From contig JABIYQ010000438.1 of the NCBI GenBank assembly GCA_018702715.1, positions 1-33,293 of the forward strand: a stretch of DNA of 33,293 nucleotides, read 5' to 3'. Of this stretch, positions 17,351 to 24,463 are shown piece by piece. Both the position numbers and the translations under genes were made by a program. Position 1 is the stretch's first letter. Every line of letters starts with the position of its first letter. This stretch comes from Desulfobacula sp. (lineage in GTDB: Bacteria; Desulfobacterota; Desulfobacteria; Desulfobacterales; Desulfobacteraceae). Below the pieces are notes generated by a model. That model worked only from the letters and a program-made list of their open reading frames with translations. It did no database searches and was not told the DNA's origin.

Positions 17351-17482
17351 CCCCGGCATCCGGACCATGATACCCCGACCCTTCCGCTGCTCCGCAACGC
17401 TCCAGGGTGCGGGTCATCCTGTCCGGCTGCCTCTGCTGTCCTCATGCTCTGCCATTCTACTGACCTGTTTCTACTGCTCTAT
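17351..17482 (-). other. Conserved 3' block behind target 3 (copy 3 of 3)
   Basis: Collinear with the other two copies. Here the first ACCCT is lost (ACCAT) but the second still pairs with AGGGT, and the stem extends to CCCG/CGGG. The distal GTATC/GATGC stem survives through a G-U pair. This pattern of retained pairing favours a structured element. Confidence 0.7.
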
Positions 17483-18264
17483 TGCCGGACCCGGGAAAGA
17501 CAGAGGCGGAACCCCATGTTACTGTTTCGGTGATCAGCAGAGTTCCTGCCCCGGATCGCTGCACGCACGTTCCCGGGGTTGAAGTTCCAGCTGCCACCAC
17601 GGAGCACGCGGGAAATTCCACCGGATGTCACCACAGGATTGTTGCGATCATGTTTTGAATAGGCATTCTTATCATACACATCTTCACACCATTCCCAGAC
17701 ATTACCACTCATGTCATATATGCCAAGTCCGTTGGGAGCTTTTATTCCGACCCGATGGGTTTTATTTCCGCTGTTGGAGTTATACCATGCAACACGGTCT
17801 ATATCATTTCCACCTGCATATATCTGATCCCTGCCCCCGCTTCTGGCGGCATATTCCCACTGGGCTTCTGTGGGCAAAAAAAAGCTGTTGCCGGATAGTT
17901 GTTTTAGTTTGGAAATATATTGTTGGGCATCGTTCCAGGATACTTGTTCAACCGGAAAATCTTCTCCTGATTGAAACTTTGAAGGATTGGAACCCATGAT
18001 TTTTTTCCACTGCCCCTGGGTCACCTCATATTTCCCCATCCAGAACCCGTCCAGACAGACCCCATGAACCGGCTTTTCATTAGCATAACTATCGCTTGAA
18101 TTGCTCCCCATCTGATAACACCCCCCTGGCACCCGCACAAATTCCATACCGGTTACAGGGTCTTTCCATGTTCCATCTCTTTGGAGTGGATTTCTTAACA
18201 GCAACATGCAGTCACCTTCTTCAACACCATCTGCCCAGCCGGGAGGGCATTTCGCAATCAACAC
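17479..18264 (-). CDS. DGR target 3, downstream part: FGE-sulfatase/C-type-lectin-like domain (joined to 18402-19559 by a -1 frameshift)
   Basis: 261 aa from a TTG at 18264. The frame is open further upstream through a coiled coil to the slippery site at 18414-18420, without a stop. It carries an FGE-sulfatase domain ('WKDPVTGMEFVRVPGGCYQMG', 'LPTEAQWEYAARSGG', 'GNVWEWCEDVYD') nearly identical to that of target 2, ending in VR3. It has no signal peptide of its own, so an exported product needs the upstream frame. Fused, the protein would be 693 aa: caspase, coiled coil, FGE. Separate initiation is also possible, best at the ATG near 18205-18207, which has AAGG seven bases upstream. That would give a cytoplasmic FGE-only protein. 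Confidence 0.85.
   Translation of the reverse strand: MLIAKCPPGWADGVEEGDCMLLLRNPLQRDGTWKDPVTGMEFVRVPGGCYQMGSNSSDSYANEKPVHGVCLDGFWMGKYEVTQGQWKKIMGSNPSKFQSGEDFPVEQVSWNDAQQYISKLKQLSGNSFFLPTEAQWEYAARSGGRDQIYAGGNDIDRVAWYNSNSGNKTHRVGIKAPNGLGIYDMSGNVWEWCEDVYDKNAYSKHDRNNPVVTSGGISRVLRGGSWNFNPGNVRAAIRGRNSADHRNSNMGFRLCLSRVRQ
17483..17617 (-). repeat. Variable repeat VR3 (3' end of target 3)
   Basis: Aligned without gaps to the TR (offset 4627). I count 12 differences at TR adenines plus the shared site opposite 12862. It is the least diverged and most distant from the TR. One adenine change (opposite 12864) lies in the 3' segment that is otherwise invariant. Confidence 0.95.
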
Positions 18265-18401
18265 CTGCCATGCTGATTTTTTAAGGCTTTTGCCATATTC
18301 TGAAGAAATTATTTCTTTATATTTATTAATTTCCGTCTCAAGAGCGATGATTATCTTTTCTTCTCTTTCTATTTTTAGCTGTGCAATTTCTGCTTCTCTT
18401 T

Positions 18402-18422
18402 TTATTTGTTCAGCTTTTTTTG
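18402..18422 (-). promoter_or_regulatory. Putative -1 ribosomal frameshift site (A AAA AAG) linking caspase and FGE frames
   Basis: On the coding strand the caspase frame reads CAA AAA AAG and then stops four codons later (TAA at 18404-18402). The heptamer A AAA AAG (18420-18414) is the slippery sequence used in dnaX and several insertion sequences. A -1 slip there enters the frame that reads Ala-Glu-Gln-Ile-Lys-Arg and continues the coiled coil into the FGE domain. No strong upstream Shine-Dalgarno-like stimulator is seen, and the only downstream stem (AGCTG/CAGCT) is weak. A plain mutation, a homopolymer sequencing error or transcript slippage on the A7 run are alternatives. Confidence 0.5.
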
Positions 18423-19559
18423 TTTTCTTAATAGTTCAAGTCTTTTAGCCTGTTCCTCTTTTTGTTTTACCATGGCAAGCATGGTATCAAGGCTGTCGTC
18501 TGTTTTGACTTCAGAGGAGCCAAGACGTTTTTTCATGGCACTTATTTTTTTATCAAGTTCGGATAGTTCTTGCTCCCGGAGTGCAATTTCCTTTGCTTCT
18601 TTTTTTTGGGCTGTGTCTGCTTGTCTTTCCATTTTTTTGAGTCGTTCATATTCACTTTGTTTTTGAGCTTCTAACCGGGATAAATTGTCCAAACGGGCGT
18701 TTTGTTTTAAAAAGAAAACAAACTCTCCGCCCTGCTGGCCGCCTGTGTTGTGTAAAGAACCAAACTGGGGAAATTGTTCAGCATTTTCAGCTACGCCTGC
18801 TTTAATATCTGTAAAAAATTGTGAGGGAACTAAAAATGGTGACTGATTGTTTTCAAGAGCTTTTACTAAAAAGTGTGTGAATACGCTGTTATTAGCAAAG
18901 CCTGAGTCAGTAACCGGTTCAAGTCCGCCTGAAGTTATTGCCTGCCGGGAAGTCAATTTATAGGACCGCCGGATCACTTCATCTGTGACTTCCGGCAATT
19001 TACCCCTGTGACCACGAAAGAAATCGCCTGAAAAACATGAATCAGAGACAAGAAGAATATGTTTGGCCTTAATGGCATCTGATTTGAGGTAATCCTTGAT
19101 ATAATTATTAGAGATCCAGGCAGATACATCTTTTGTGCCGCTTTCCACTGGTATCCAGCTGCCTGATTTGGTTATGGGATCAAGATACCCATGGCCTGCA
19201 TAGAATAAAAAAAGGGAATCGTCTTTTTTTAAATTTTGAGCCAGAAACCGAAGCTTACCAATAATGTTTGCCCGGGTTGCCTCTTCGTCGTATAGTTCAA
19301 TCAAATGTTCATTATCAAAATGATACCTGGAAAGAAGCGCTTTTTTGACTGATCTGGCATCATTGGCTGCAGTTTTCAGCCGGGGCCATTCAATATATGT
19401 GTTAATCCCGATAACAAAAAGCCATTGGTCTCCTGTAACCTTTTTGCCTGAAGGGGATATTGGGGTCACTGAAATCCCGAAGGCTGTGCTTAAAAAAAAA
19501 CCAGAGAATGAAAATAGTATGACTGCAGTGATCAAGAAAAATGATTTCAGACTTTTCAT
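18402..19559 (-). CDS. DGR target 3, upstream part: exported caspase-like protease with C-terminal coiled coil
   Basis: 385 aa. Signal peptide (residues 1-28), C14 caspase-like domain with 'WLFVIGINTYIEWPRLKTAA', His123 in FYAGHG and Cys175 in SDSCFSGD, so the catalytic pair is intact. Residues about 285-385 are a highly charged coiled coil ('ARLDNLSRLEAQKQSEYERL' onward). It stops four codons past a slippery heptamer, and the coiled coil continues in the -1 frame into the FGE domain (17479-18264). Its caspase is of a different subtype from targets 1 and 2 (longer insert, SDSC instead of LDAC). AGG lies eight bases before the ATG. It could act alone as the short product or as part of the fusion. 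Confidence 0.9.
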   Translation of the reverse strand: MKSLKSFFLITAVILFSFSGFFLSTAFGISVTPISPSGKKVTGDQWLFVIGINTYIEWPRLKTAANDARSVKKALLSRYHFDNEHLIELYDEEATRANIIGKLRFLAQNLKKDDSLFLFYAGHGYLDPITKSGSWIPVESGTKDVSAWISNNYIKDYLKSDAIKAKHILLVSDSCFSGDFFRGHRGKLPEVTDEVIRRSYKLTSRQAITSGGLEPVTDSGFANNSVFTHFLVKALENNQSPFLVPSQFFTDIKAGVAENAEQFPQFGSLHNTGGQQGGEFVFFLKQNARLDNLSRLEAQKQSEYERLKKMERQADTAQKKEAKEIALREQELSELDKKISAMKKRLGSSEVKTDDSLDTMLAMVKQKEEQAKRLELLRKQKKLNK

Positions 19560-19668
19560 TACTTAAACCTCATTTGATATGGATTTAATTATTGTCCTTT
19601 CTCCTTAGCATAAATTTCAAGCGAATAAAAACAATTACAAAATATATCGGCCCTACTGCTTATGCCTG

Positions 19669-19830
19669 TTAGTATTCCAATAGGTTATTTTTTATTTTAT
19701 CTGCCACTTGGCCCGCCAGTTTGTGTATATAATCGGCATACTCCCATGTAATCGGTGAGGAGCCATTGCTGGTTGGAAATGATAATTTTTGCCTTTCTTC
19801 TACAATTTGGATACTTGAATAAGCGGCCAT
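19669..19830 (-). CDS. Small protein of unknown function (53 aa)
   Basis: A 53-aa protein starting MAAYSSIQIVEERQ. The start at 19828-19830 has a strong GGAGG five bases upstream and is preferred over an upstream in-frame ATG at 19869 with no ribosome site. There is no signal peptide or membrane segment. It has a Ser/Gly/Pro turn ('FPTSNGSSPITWEYADYIHK') and an amphipathic C-terminal helix. I do not recognise it. It lies between the lipoprotein gene and DGR target 3, in the same direction, so it may be a cytoplasmic partner or chaperone; that is a guess. Confidence 0.6.
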   Translation of the reverse strand: MAAYSSIQIVEERQKLSFPTSNGSSPITWEYADYIHKLAGQVADKIKNNLLEY

Positions 19831-19887
19831 TGTTACCTCCAAATTGTTTTTAGTAACATGTTTTGCCAAAATTCAGCTCATTTAAGT

Positions 19888-21138
19888 TTACAATGAATAC
19901 TCATTATAGGTTGTCACCCGCAAGAGAATATGGGTTTGCCTGGTTTGAGGGCCGCCGATAGTTGTTACACCCCCATCAATTGATTCAATTATGGTGTTGA
20001 AAATTTCTTTTCTTTTTTGGGAGATGATTATTTTCAGCCTGGAGATGGTATCATTTACCTTTAAGGCTATCAGTTCGGCATTTATTTTTGATGAAATGTT
20101 TAGTTTCGCTTCATCGCCGGCCGTAAGACGAAACACTTTGCTGTCTAAAAGCTTAAAACTGGAATAATTTAACGTTTTTTGAAGTTCGCTGTAGGCGATT
20201 GCCAGTTCCGGATCAATGTAATTTGTTTTATTATCAGCTTTTATCACCTGAACTTTTACCCAGACAATCGGCCCTGAGGATCTTTTTGAACTATTTTGAA
20301 TCATTGTATATTCAGTGATTCTTTTAGCAAATGATAACTTTTTCAGTTCAGGAAACTCATTCAGGATCGGGGCAAGTTTGTTTTTAAGTGTGCTAATGTA
20401 TCCTTTCTTAATCATTGAAATTACGGCAAAATCTATTCTGGATTCGTCAATTTTTATATCATTCTGTGTTTTACTTGTGCAAATCATAGACAACAATTGC
20501 ACAGCTGTTTCAAAATCCCTGCCATTCTCCGACATGATAAACGCTTTTTGCAGATCCTCAATAAAAATTTGGATAGAAGTATTCTTCTTTAATCTTTCAA
20601 GCCATGGAAGGGCAGCTTTATATTTTCCGTTATTTAAGAGTGCAAGTGTATAAAAATGGAGAGCATATCCTGAAAGTTTATGTGATTCAAGTTTTTCAAA
20701 AACATCATGGTATAATTTTTCACTGGTTTCCTCTTGCCAGGATATCCCGGTGGATGATGATAAAAGATAGTATATCAGTGCAAGAGAGGGAATAAATTTA
20801 TCAGTTTTATTTGGATGGCTCAGTATAGATTGGAAATTTTTTTCATTTTCCCACAGAGTGTCAAACACTGTCCTGAGGTCTTCTTTTTTTGAAACCAGGG
20901 CAATTTTTTGAAGTATTTTGATTTCAAGAGCATTGCCTGGGGTGAGGTTTTTGGTGCGGATCATTTTAAGTTCTTTGCGAACTGTTTCAGATCGGATATT
21001 AAAATTAAATTTTTCCTGGACCCTGTGCTGGAAACTTATTTCAGGATATGGCCCTGCATTTGCTGATATCCCTGCACAACCGAACAATGACATTAATGCG
21101 GTCAGGAAAATAATGAATTGAAATATTATTGCAACCAT
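19888..21138 (-). CDS. Helical-repeat lipoprotein with C-terminal domain shared with the sigma-operon protein
   Basis: 416 aa. Leader with lipobox LFGC near residue 21. Residues about 50-270 are alpha-helical and TPR-like ('LSGYALHFYTLALLNNGKYK', 'ALPWLERLKK'). Residues about 290-416 form a separate domain clearly related to the protein at 30346-30804. Shared points are 'VKVQVIKADNKTNYIDPELA' against VKVEIIKA..SNIIDPQL, LNYSSFKL against LNYTGFKL, and a final IGGP followed by LLRV. No family name comes to mind for this domain. AGGAG lies nine bases upstream of the ATG. The gene is 24 bases downstream of the lytic transglycosylase gene, so the two are probably co-transcribed. Confidence 0.8.
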   Translation of the reverse strand: MVAIIFQFIIFLTALMSLFGCAGISANAGPYPEISFQHRVQEKFNFNIRSETVRKELKMIRTKNLTPGNALEIKILQKIALVSKKEDLRTVFDTLWENEKNFQSILSHPNKTDKFIPSLALIYYLLSSSTGISWQEETSEKLYHDVFEKLESHKLSGYALHFYTLALLNNGKYKAALPWLERLKKNTSIQIFIEDLQKAFIMSENGRDFETAVQLLSMICTSKTQNDIKIDESRIDFAVISMIKKGYISTLKNKLAPILNEFPELKKLSFAKRITEYTMIQNSSKRSSGPIVWVKVQVIKADNKTNYIDPELAIAYSELQKTLNYSSFKLLDSKVFRLTAGDEAKLNISSKINAELIALKVNDTISRLKIIISQKRKEIFNTIIESIDGGVTTIGGPQTRQTHILLRVTTYNEYSL

Positions 21139-21162
21139 TTCCAGACACTCCTTTGTTAAAAG

Positions 21163-21990
21163 TTATTGATCACAGAATAAAAAACCGCTTTTTTCTGCTA
21201 CAAGATTGCAGATGTTTTCCCTGGTTAAAGATCCATCAACCCGGGACAAAATCTGATATTGAAACCGTTCATGATCGGCTAACAAGGCTTTATTACGAAA
21301 AATATCAAACTCGATTTCAGGCAGTTTTGTTGAAATAAAATTTAAGAATTGAGTTGCATCAAGAAAATTATCAAAACTTGTCAATTCAAAGTGCTTTATG
21401 GTATCTACCTGTTCAACAAAAGTCTGCGAATCTGTTGTCTTTTCATGGGGTTTTGTTTTGGCCATAATTTTTTTAAGATGCCTGTAAATGTAATGGACAT
21501 ATTCATTGCAATCTTTTCTGAGTGTAAAGGTTTTTTTGTCAACACCTCCTGGTCCGCAGTAGTATGCTGCCAGAGCAAGGTACGGGTCTTCCAGTTTTGT
21601 ATATAGATCTGCAAGGTAATGAACTCCAGCATCTATATTTTTTTTAGGAACATATAATTCTTGTTTGCTGATTCCATAGATTGATGCTGTTGACGGCATT
21701 ACCTGCATGAGTCCGATGGCACCCTTTGAACTTATAGCATTGGAATCAAAAAAGGACTCTCCCCTGACCACTGCCAGAATATAGGGTAATGAAAGGTTAT
21801 ACTTTCTTGATGCATCTGCTAAAAGATCCTGATAGGGATATCCTTTAACTTCAACAGGCGTTTTAAATATTGATATCAGATCACTTTTTATAACGGGATC
21901 AGGCATGATCGCTGCATGAACCGCCTGGCATATAAATAAGCTCAGGATCAAACCCGACAATAATAATATTGAACTAATCTGTTTCATCAT
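21163..21990 (-). CDS. Lytic transglycosylase, SLT (GH23) family
   Basis: 275 aa. Signal peptide ends near VHA-A. The SLT domain (about 55-170) is complete: catalytic Glu78 in VVRGESFFD, 'SSKGAIGLMQVMPSTA', 'IDAGVHYLADLYTKLEDPYL' and 'ALAAYYCGPGGV'. The last 90 residues are not part of the domain and I do not recognise them. Such enzymes cleave peptidoglycan between MurNAc and GlcNAc with 1,6-anhydro formation, often to open the wall for an envelope machine. GGAGG lies three bases before the first ATG and six before the second, so translation may begin at either. It sits 37 bases downstream of the ExbD-like gene, which suggests it makes room for that complex. Confidence 0.92.
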   Translation of the reverse strand: MMKQISSILLLSGLILSLFICQAVHAAIMPDPVIKSDLISIFKTPVEVKGYPYQDLLADASRKYNLSLPYILAVVRGESFFDSNAISSKGAIGLMQVMPSTASIYGISKQELYVPKKNIDAGVHYLADLYTKLEDPYLALAAYYCGPGGVDKKTFTLRKDCNEYVHYIYRHLKKIMAKTKPHEKTTDSQTFVEQVDTIKHFELTSFDNFLDATQFLNFISTKLPEIEFDIFRNKALLADHERFQYQILSRVDGSLTRENICNLVAEKSGFLFCDQ

Positions 21991-22027
21991 ATCCCTCCAA
22001 ATTTTTATTTATTTATTGGTTTTTGTT

Positions 22028-22693
22028 TTATTTAAATTCATGAAATTTTATCTGACCACTGGATGACACTGAAAGAATGCCATTCTTTTTTTCCTGATTC
22101 AGTTCGGAAAGCATTGTTTCAACCTTTGAATCAATGCGGCTGTCGGAAAACAAAACCATCACCTGCAACCTATTAAATGATTTGACATCCGATATGGTTC
22201 GGCCCAATTCCCTGATAAAATATTCACGATCCGCTCCGTTTTTCAGTTCCCACATTTTCTTTGGAATATCTGTAGCGCTTTTAAATTCTAAAACATCCCC
22301 TGACAAATATCCTTCAAAAATGAGATCAAACCCTTTATTGACAGCCCGGCAATATATTTTTACCTTATTATTGTTAAGCATGGTAATTAAATCCTCCAGG
22401 CTCTGAAACTGGAAATGAAGCCCTTTTAAAGGTTCATTTACTAAAATCTGTGGTCTGTCTTCCTGAACCGATTCAGGCGCTGAGATATTTTCAGTAAGGG
22501 GCTCAATAATTGAGACCAAATCCTGGATTGTTTCAATTGTTTTTTGGGGATCATGGGTAAAAGGGATACTTTTTATCATTGCAAATATAATCCAGAAGAT
22601 AATTCCTATAATTGCGACAAATCTCATAACATCGACTTCCAGTGACTGGTCATTGTTTAAATGATCTTCAAAAAGGAAATTAAACCGCTTCAT
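22028..22693 (-). CDS. Single-pass membrane protein, ExbD/TolR-like partner of the ExbB-like channel
   Basis: 221 aa. A short cytoplasmic N-terminus is followed by one membrane segment ('VDVMRFVAIIGIIFWIIFAM', about residues 20-42) with an aspartate at its start, as in ExbD/TolR proteins. The periplasmic part has a glutamate/proline-rich linker (about 60-85) and a mixed alpha/beta domain from about 90 to 215. The domain does not look like OmpA. It overlaps the end of the ExbB/TolQ-like gene by 14 bases with GAGGGG seven bases before its ATG, the usual ExbB-then-ExbD order. Assignment rests on topology and context, with weak sequence support. Confidence 0.65.
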   Translation of the reverse strand: MKRFNFLFEDHLNNDQSLEVDVMRFVAIIGIIFWIIFAMIKSIPFTHDPQKTIETIQDLVSIIEPLTENISAPESVQEDRPQILVNEPLKGLHFQFQSLEDLITMLNNNKVKIYCRAVNKGFDLIFEGYLSGDVLEFKSATDIPKKMWELKNGADREYFIRELGRTISDVKSFNRLQVMVLFSDSRIDSKVETMLSELNQEKKNGILSVSSSGQIKFHEFK

Positions 22694-23243
22694 TTTGGGT
22701 CCCCTCTTCGAGCAGCATTTGATCCCATTTTCTGCCGATATAGATTATTTTAAATATCCTCAGCAGATATCCACAGGCACCACCAAATACAGTTGTGCTT
22801 AAGGCCAGCAGCAGGCCTCCATTGACAAGTTTATCAAGAAGGCCCAGGGCAGATACATTTGAACTTAAACCTTCAGGGTTCGTCATCCCGTCAAGGGCGT
22901 GCATCAACGCCGTCTCCATCCCTATAGCTGTCCAGATAATGCCTACACCAAAAAATGCTGAGATGATTACGTTCAATAATCTGTCAAGGAATGTCACTTC
23001 TGAAAGTTTTGCATCTGGAGCGCTGATTTTTATGCGCATTTTAAGAATGAATACCATATAAAGAATAAGAAGTATGGAAAACGGGATAATGGAAGACCGA
23101 AGGTGCCTGAAAAATAATGAACCCATATTGAACAGCACATCATATTCCGGAGATATTGTAACCCAATTTAAAGCGACCCCGAGCCCGAGAAGTATCAGAC
23201 TCCAGCAAAATGAAAGTGAGATTATAATAATAGAATATCTCAT
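22680..23243 (-). CDS. MotA/TolQ/ExbB-like proton-channel family membrane protein
   Basis: 187 aa with four hydrophobic segments (about 5-27, 45-68, 90-110, 135-165). The C-terminal pair matches the TolQ/ExbB core: 'FGVGIIWTAIGMETALMHAL' then, after a short loop, 'LVNGGLLLALSTTVFGGACG', resembling the usual G..GT..G and AL.TT..G motifs. Such proteins form a pentameric proton channel with an ExbD-type partner and power work across the envelope. The ATG overlaps the stop of the upstream gene (ATGA), indicating coupled translation. The usual long cytoplasmic loop is shortened. The family call is by motif and topology. Confidence 0.75.
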   Translation of the reverse strand: MRYSIIIISLSFCWSLILLGLGVALNWVTISPEYDVLFNMGSLFFRHLRSSIIPFSILLILYMVFILKMRIKISAPDAKLSEVTFLDRLLNVIISAFFGVGIIWTAIGMETALMHALDGMTNPEGLSSNVSALGLLDKLVNGGLLLALSTTVFGGACGYLLRIFKIIYIGRKWDQMLLEEGTQNEAV

Positions 23244-23833
23244 AATATTTTTCTTTCTTTGATGGTTTGGGACATTTTCCCTAGTAAGAGTTTAAACTGG
23301 CTGTCTGTTTTGATCAGTTCATTCTCATTAAGAGTAAGGCCCATGGCAATAAACCCTGCGGTTTTAAGTTTCTTTTCCATCAAATATTCAGTTTCAAAAA
23401 ACTTCACGCTTTTAAAATTGTTCAAAGGTAACTGCAGGGTATGAAAGTTTTTCCAAAAACATTTTCGAATCATTAAATCCACGGTTTTTTCATCAGCATT
23501 GTGCTCTTGGAGTAAAAACCGGGTGAACAATGCTTCTATGTCTTCGCTTTCATTAACTTTAAGATTTTCAAAAAACTGAAGCGCCAGCATATTAAGAGGA
23601 CTGGTACCTGTCAAAGCGTTGTCTGCTTCATGGTTTGTATTAACATCCGTATTTTCATCAACAATATTGCTATCCTTAACAATATTGCTATCCTTTCCCG
23701 GGATCGGTAATGTAATGGTCAGTCCGGTGTTATTTTCGGATTTTCCAACACTTACGATCCCGGATACTATTAATGTTCCAAGGACGAACACGCTGATAAC
23801 TATTGAAAGTATGATGGCAATGATAAATTTCAT
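23240..23833 (-). CDS. Single-pass membrane protein of unknown function
   Basis: 197 aa. One N-terminal membrane segment (about 4-27) is followed by a polar linker with an 18-bp in-frame tandem duplication giving DSNIVK-DSNIVD, and then an alpha-helical domain (about 75-195). I do not recognise the domain. The ATG at 23831-23833, four bases after GAGG, is preferred over a GTG nine bases upstream that lies in the ribosome site. It is coupled to the ExbB-like gene by an ATGA overlap and is probably a third component of that membrane complex. Confidence 0.65.
   Translation of the reverse strand: MKFIIAIILSIVISVFVLGTLIVSGIVSVGKSENNTGLTITLPIPGKDSNIVKDSNIVDENTDVNTNHEADNALTGTSPLNMLALQFFENLKVNESEDIEALFTRFLLQEHNADEKTVDLMIRKCFWKNFHTLQLPLNNFKSVKFFETEYLMEKKLKTAGFIAMGLTLNENELIKTDSQFKLLLGKMSQTIKERKIL
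23660..23695. repeat. 18-bp tandem duplication in the linker of the 23240-23833 gene
   Basis: Two identical 18-bp units, 23660-23677 and 23678-23695, adding six residues in frame. It looks like a recent slippage duplication in an unstructured linker. Confidence 0.9.
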
Positions 23834-23851
23834 ATCCCTCACCCGATTGCA

Positions 23852-24430
23852 TTAGTTTGTGCCGTTGCAGGCTGCCCAAATTGTGTTGTATACATACATG
23901 GCGTTCAAAAAATGAGTTTCAGGGCTGCCCTGTCGGCAAGCTTCAAAACCCAATTGTTTCAGCATGAATTCTTTTTCAAGGTTACGCTTAATCGAGGATA
24001 GCTGATAACAGCATTGATTTACTTTTTCAGTGGACGGCAGGCTGACAAACTGGTTTGAAAAATAACAATTCCACCTGTTTTTAACCAGATCCGGTGGAAC
24101 TTTGCCTGTTTCCCGGAGGGGGGTTACAAAAGAATCCCAAATCAGGTCTGCATTTTGAGGAGAAGCGCTGTTTTTGCACTGTGTAACAAGTTTTTCAAAT
24201 ACGTTTTCAAAAAATTGTTGTGAATAGGGATTATTATTGATGACTTCCAGAGCCTGCCTTGAGGCTGTTGCTGTTTTAAATGAATCAATTTGATCAATCC
24301 GGGTCAGGGAAGCTGCTGGAGTTTCCATTTTCATGATCTTCACCTGGGGTTCTGTTGTAACACAACCCGTTGTAAAGACGGTCAAAATTGCTAATACGAC
24401 AATGAACCTGCTGTATTTTTTAAAATTCAT
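23852..24430 (-). CDS. Lipoprotein of unknown function
   Basis: 192 aa with lipobox TTGC near residue 23. The mature part is helical and contains about seven cysteines ('NRWNCYFSNQF', 'VNQCCYQLSSIKR', 'FEACRQGS', 'WAACNG'), which suggests disulfides in the periplasm. No family recognised. GGAGG lies upstream of the ATG. It is 18 bases from the next gene and 33 from the previous, so it belongs to the same transcript as the ExbB/ExbD-like pair. Confidence 0.65.
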   Translation of the reverse strand: MNFKKYSRFIVVLAILTVFTTGCVTTEPQVKIMKMETPAASLTRIDQIDSFKTATASRQALEVINNNPYSQQFFENVFEKLVTQCKNSASPQNADLIWDSFVTPLRETGKVPPDLVKNRWNCYFSNQFVSLPSTEKVNQCCYQLSSIKRNLEKEFMLKQLGFEACRQGSPETHFLNAMYVYNTIWAACNGTN

Positions 24431-24463
24431 AATATCCTCCGTTAATTATTGTTTTTTAAGTCA

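Larger units (their letters stand above)
10866..19559 (-). mobile_element. Diversity-generating retroelement (DGR) locus: RT, HRDC accessory, one TR, three VR-bearing target genes
   Basis: A DGR copies a template repeat into RNA, reverse-transcribes it with adenine-specific errors and replaces a variable repeat in a target gene. All parts are visible on the minus strand: reverse transcriptase (13009-14007), HRDC accessory (14004-14480), TR (12856-12990) directly after the RT stop, and three targets ending in VR1-VR3. By hand alignment the 135-bp repeats align without gaps, and all 45 substitutions but one shared site fall on TR adenines. The TR contains eleven AAC codons, the usual DGR design giving many possible residues. 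I see no transposase or integrase, so it appears resident rather than recently transferred. The boundaries given are those of the visible parts. Confidence 0.95.

Noticed and set aside
12856..17617. The four similar 135-bp segments as ordinary gene-duplication repeats
   Set aside because: Ordinary drift would not put all but one difference on adenines of one copy.
10994..18264. FGE domains as true sulfatase-activating enzymes
   Set aside because: The catalytic cysteines expected after the GGS-aromatic motif are absent and the region is hypervariable; no sulfatase gene is nearby.
17479..19559. Target 3 as a simple pseudogene
   Set aside because: Not excluded, but the break coincides with an A AAA AAG heptamer, both frames are otherwise intact, and VR3 shows adenine-only changes, so I kept it as two coding parts with possible frameshifting.
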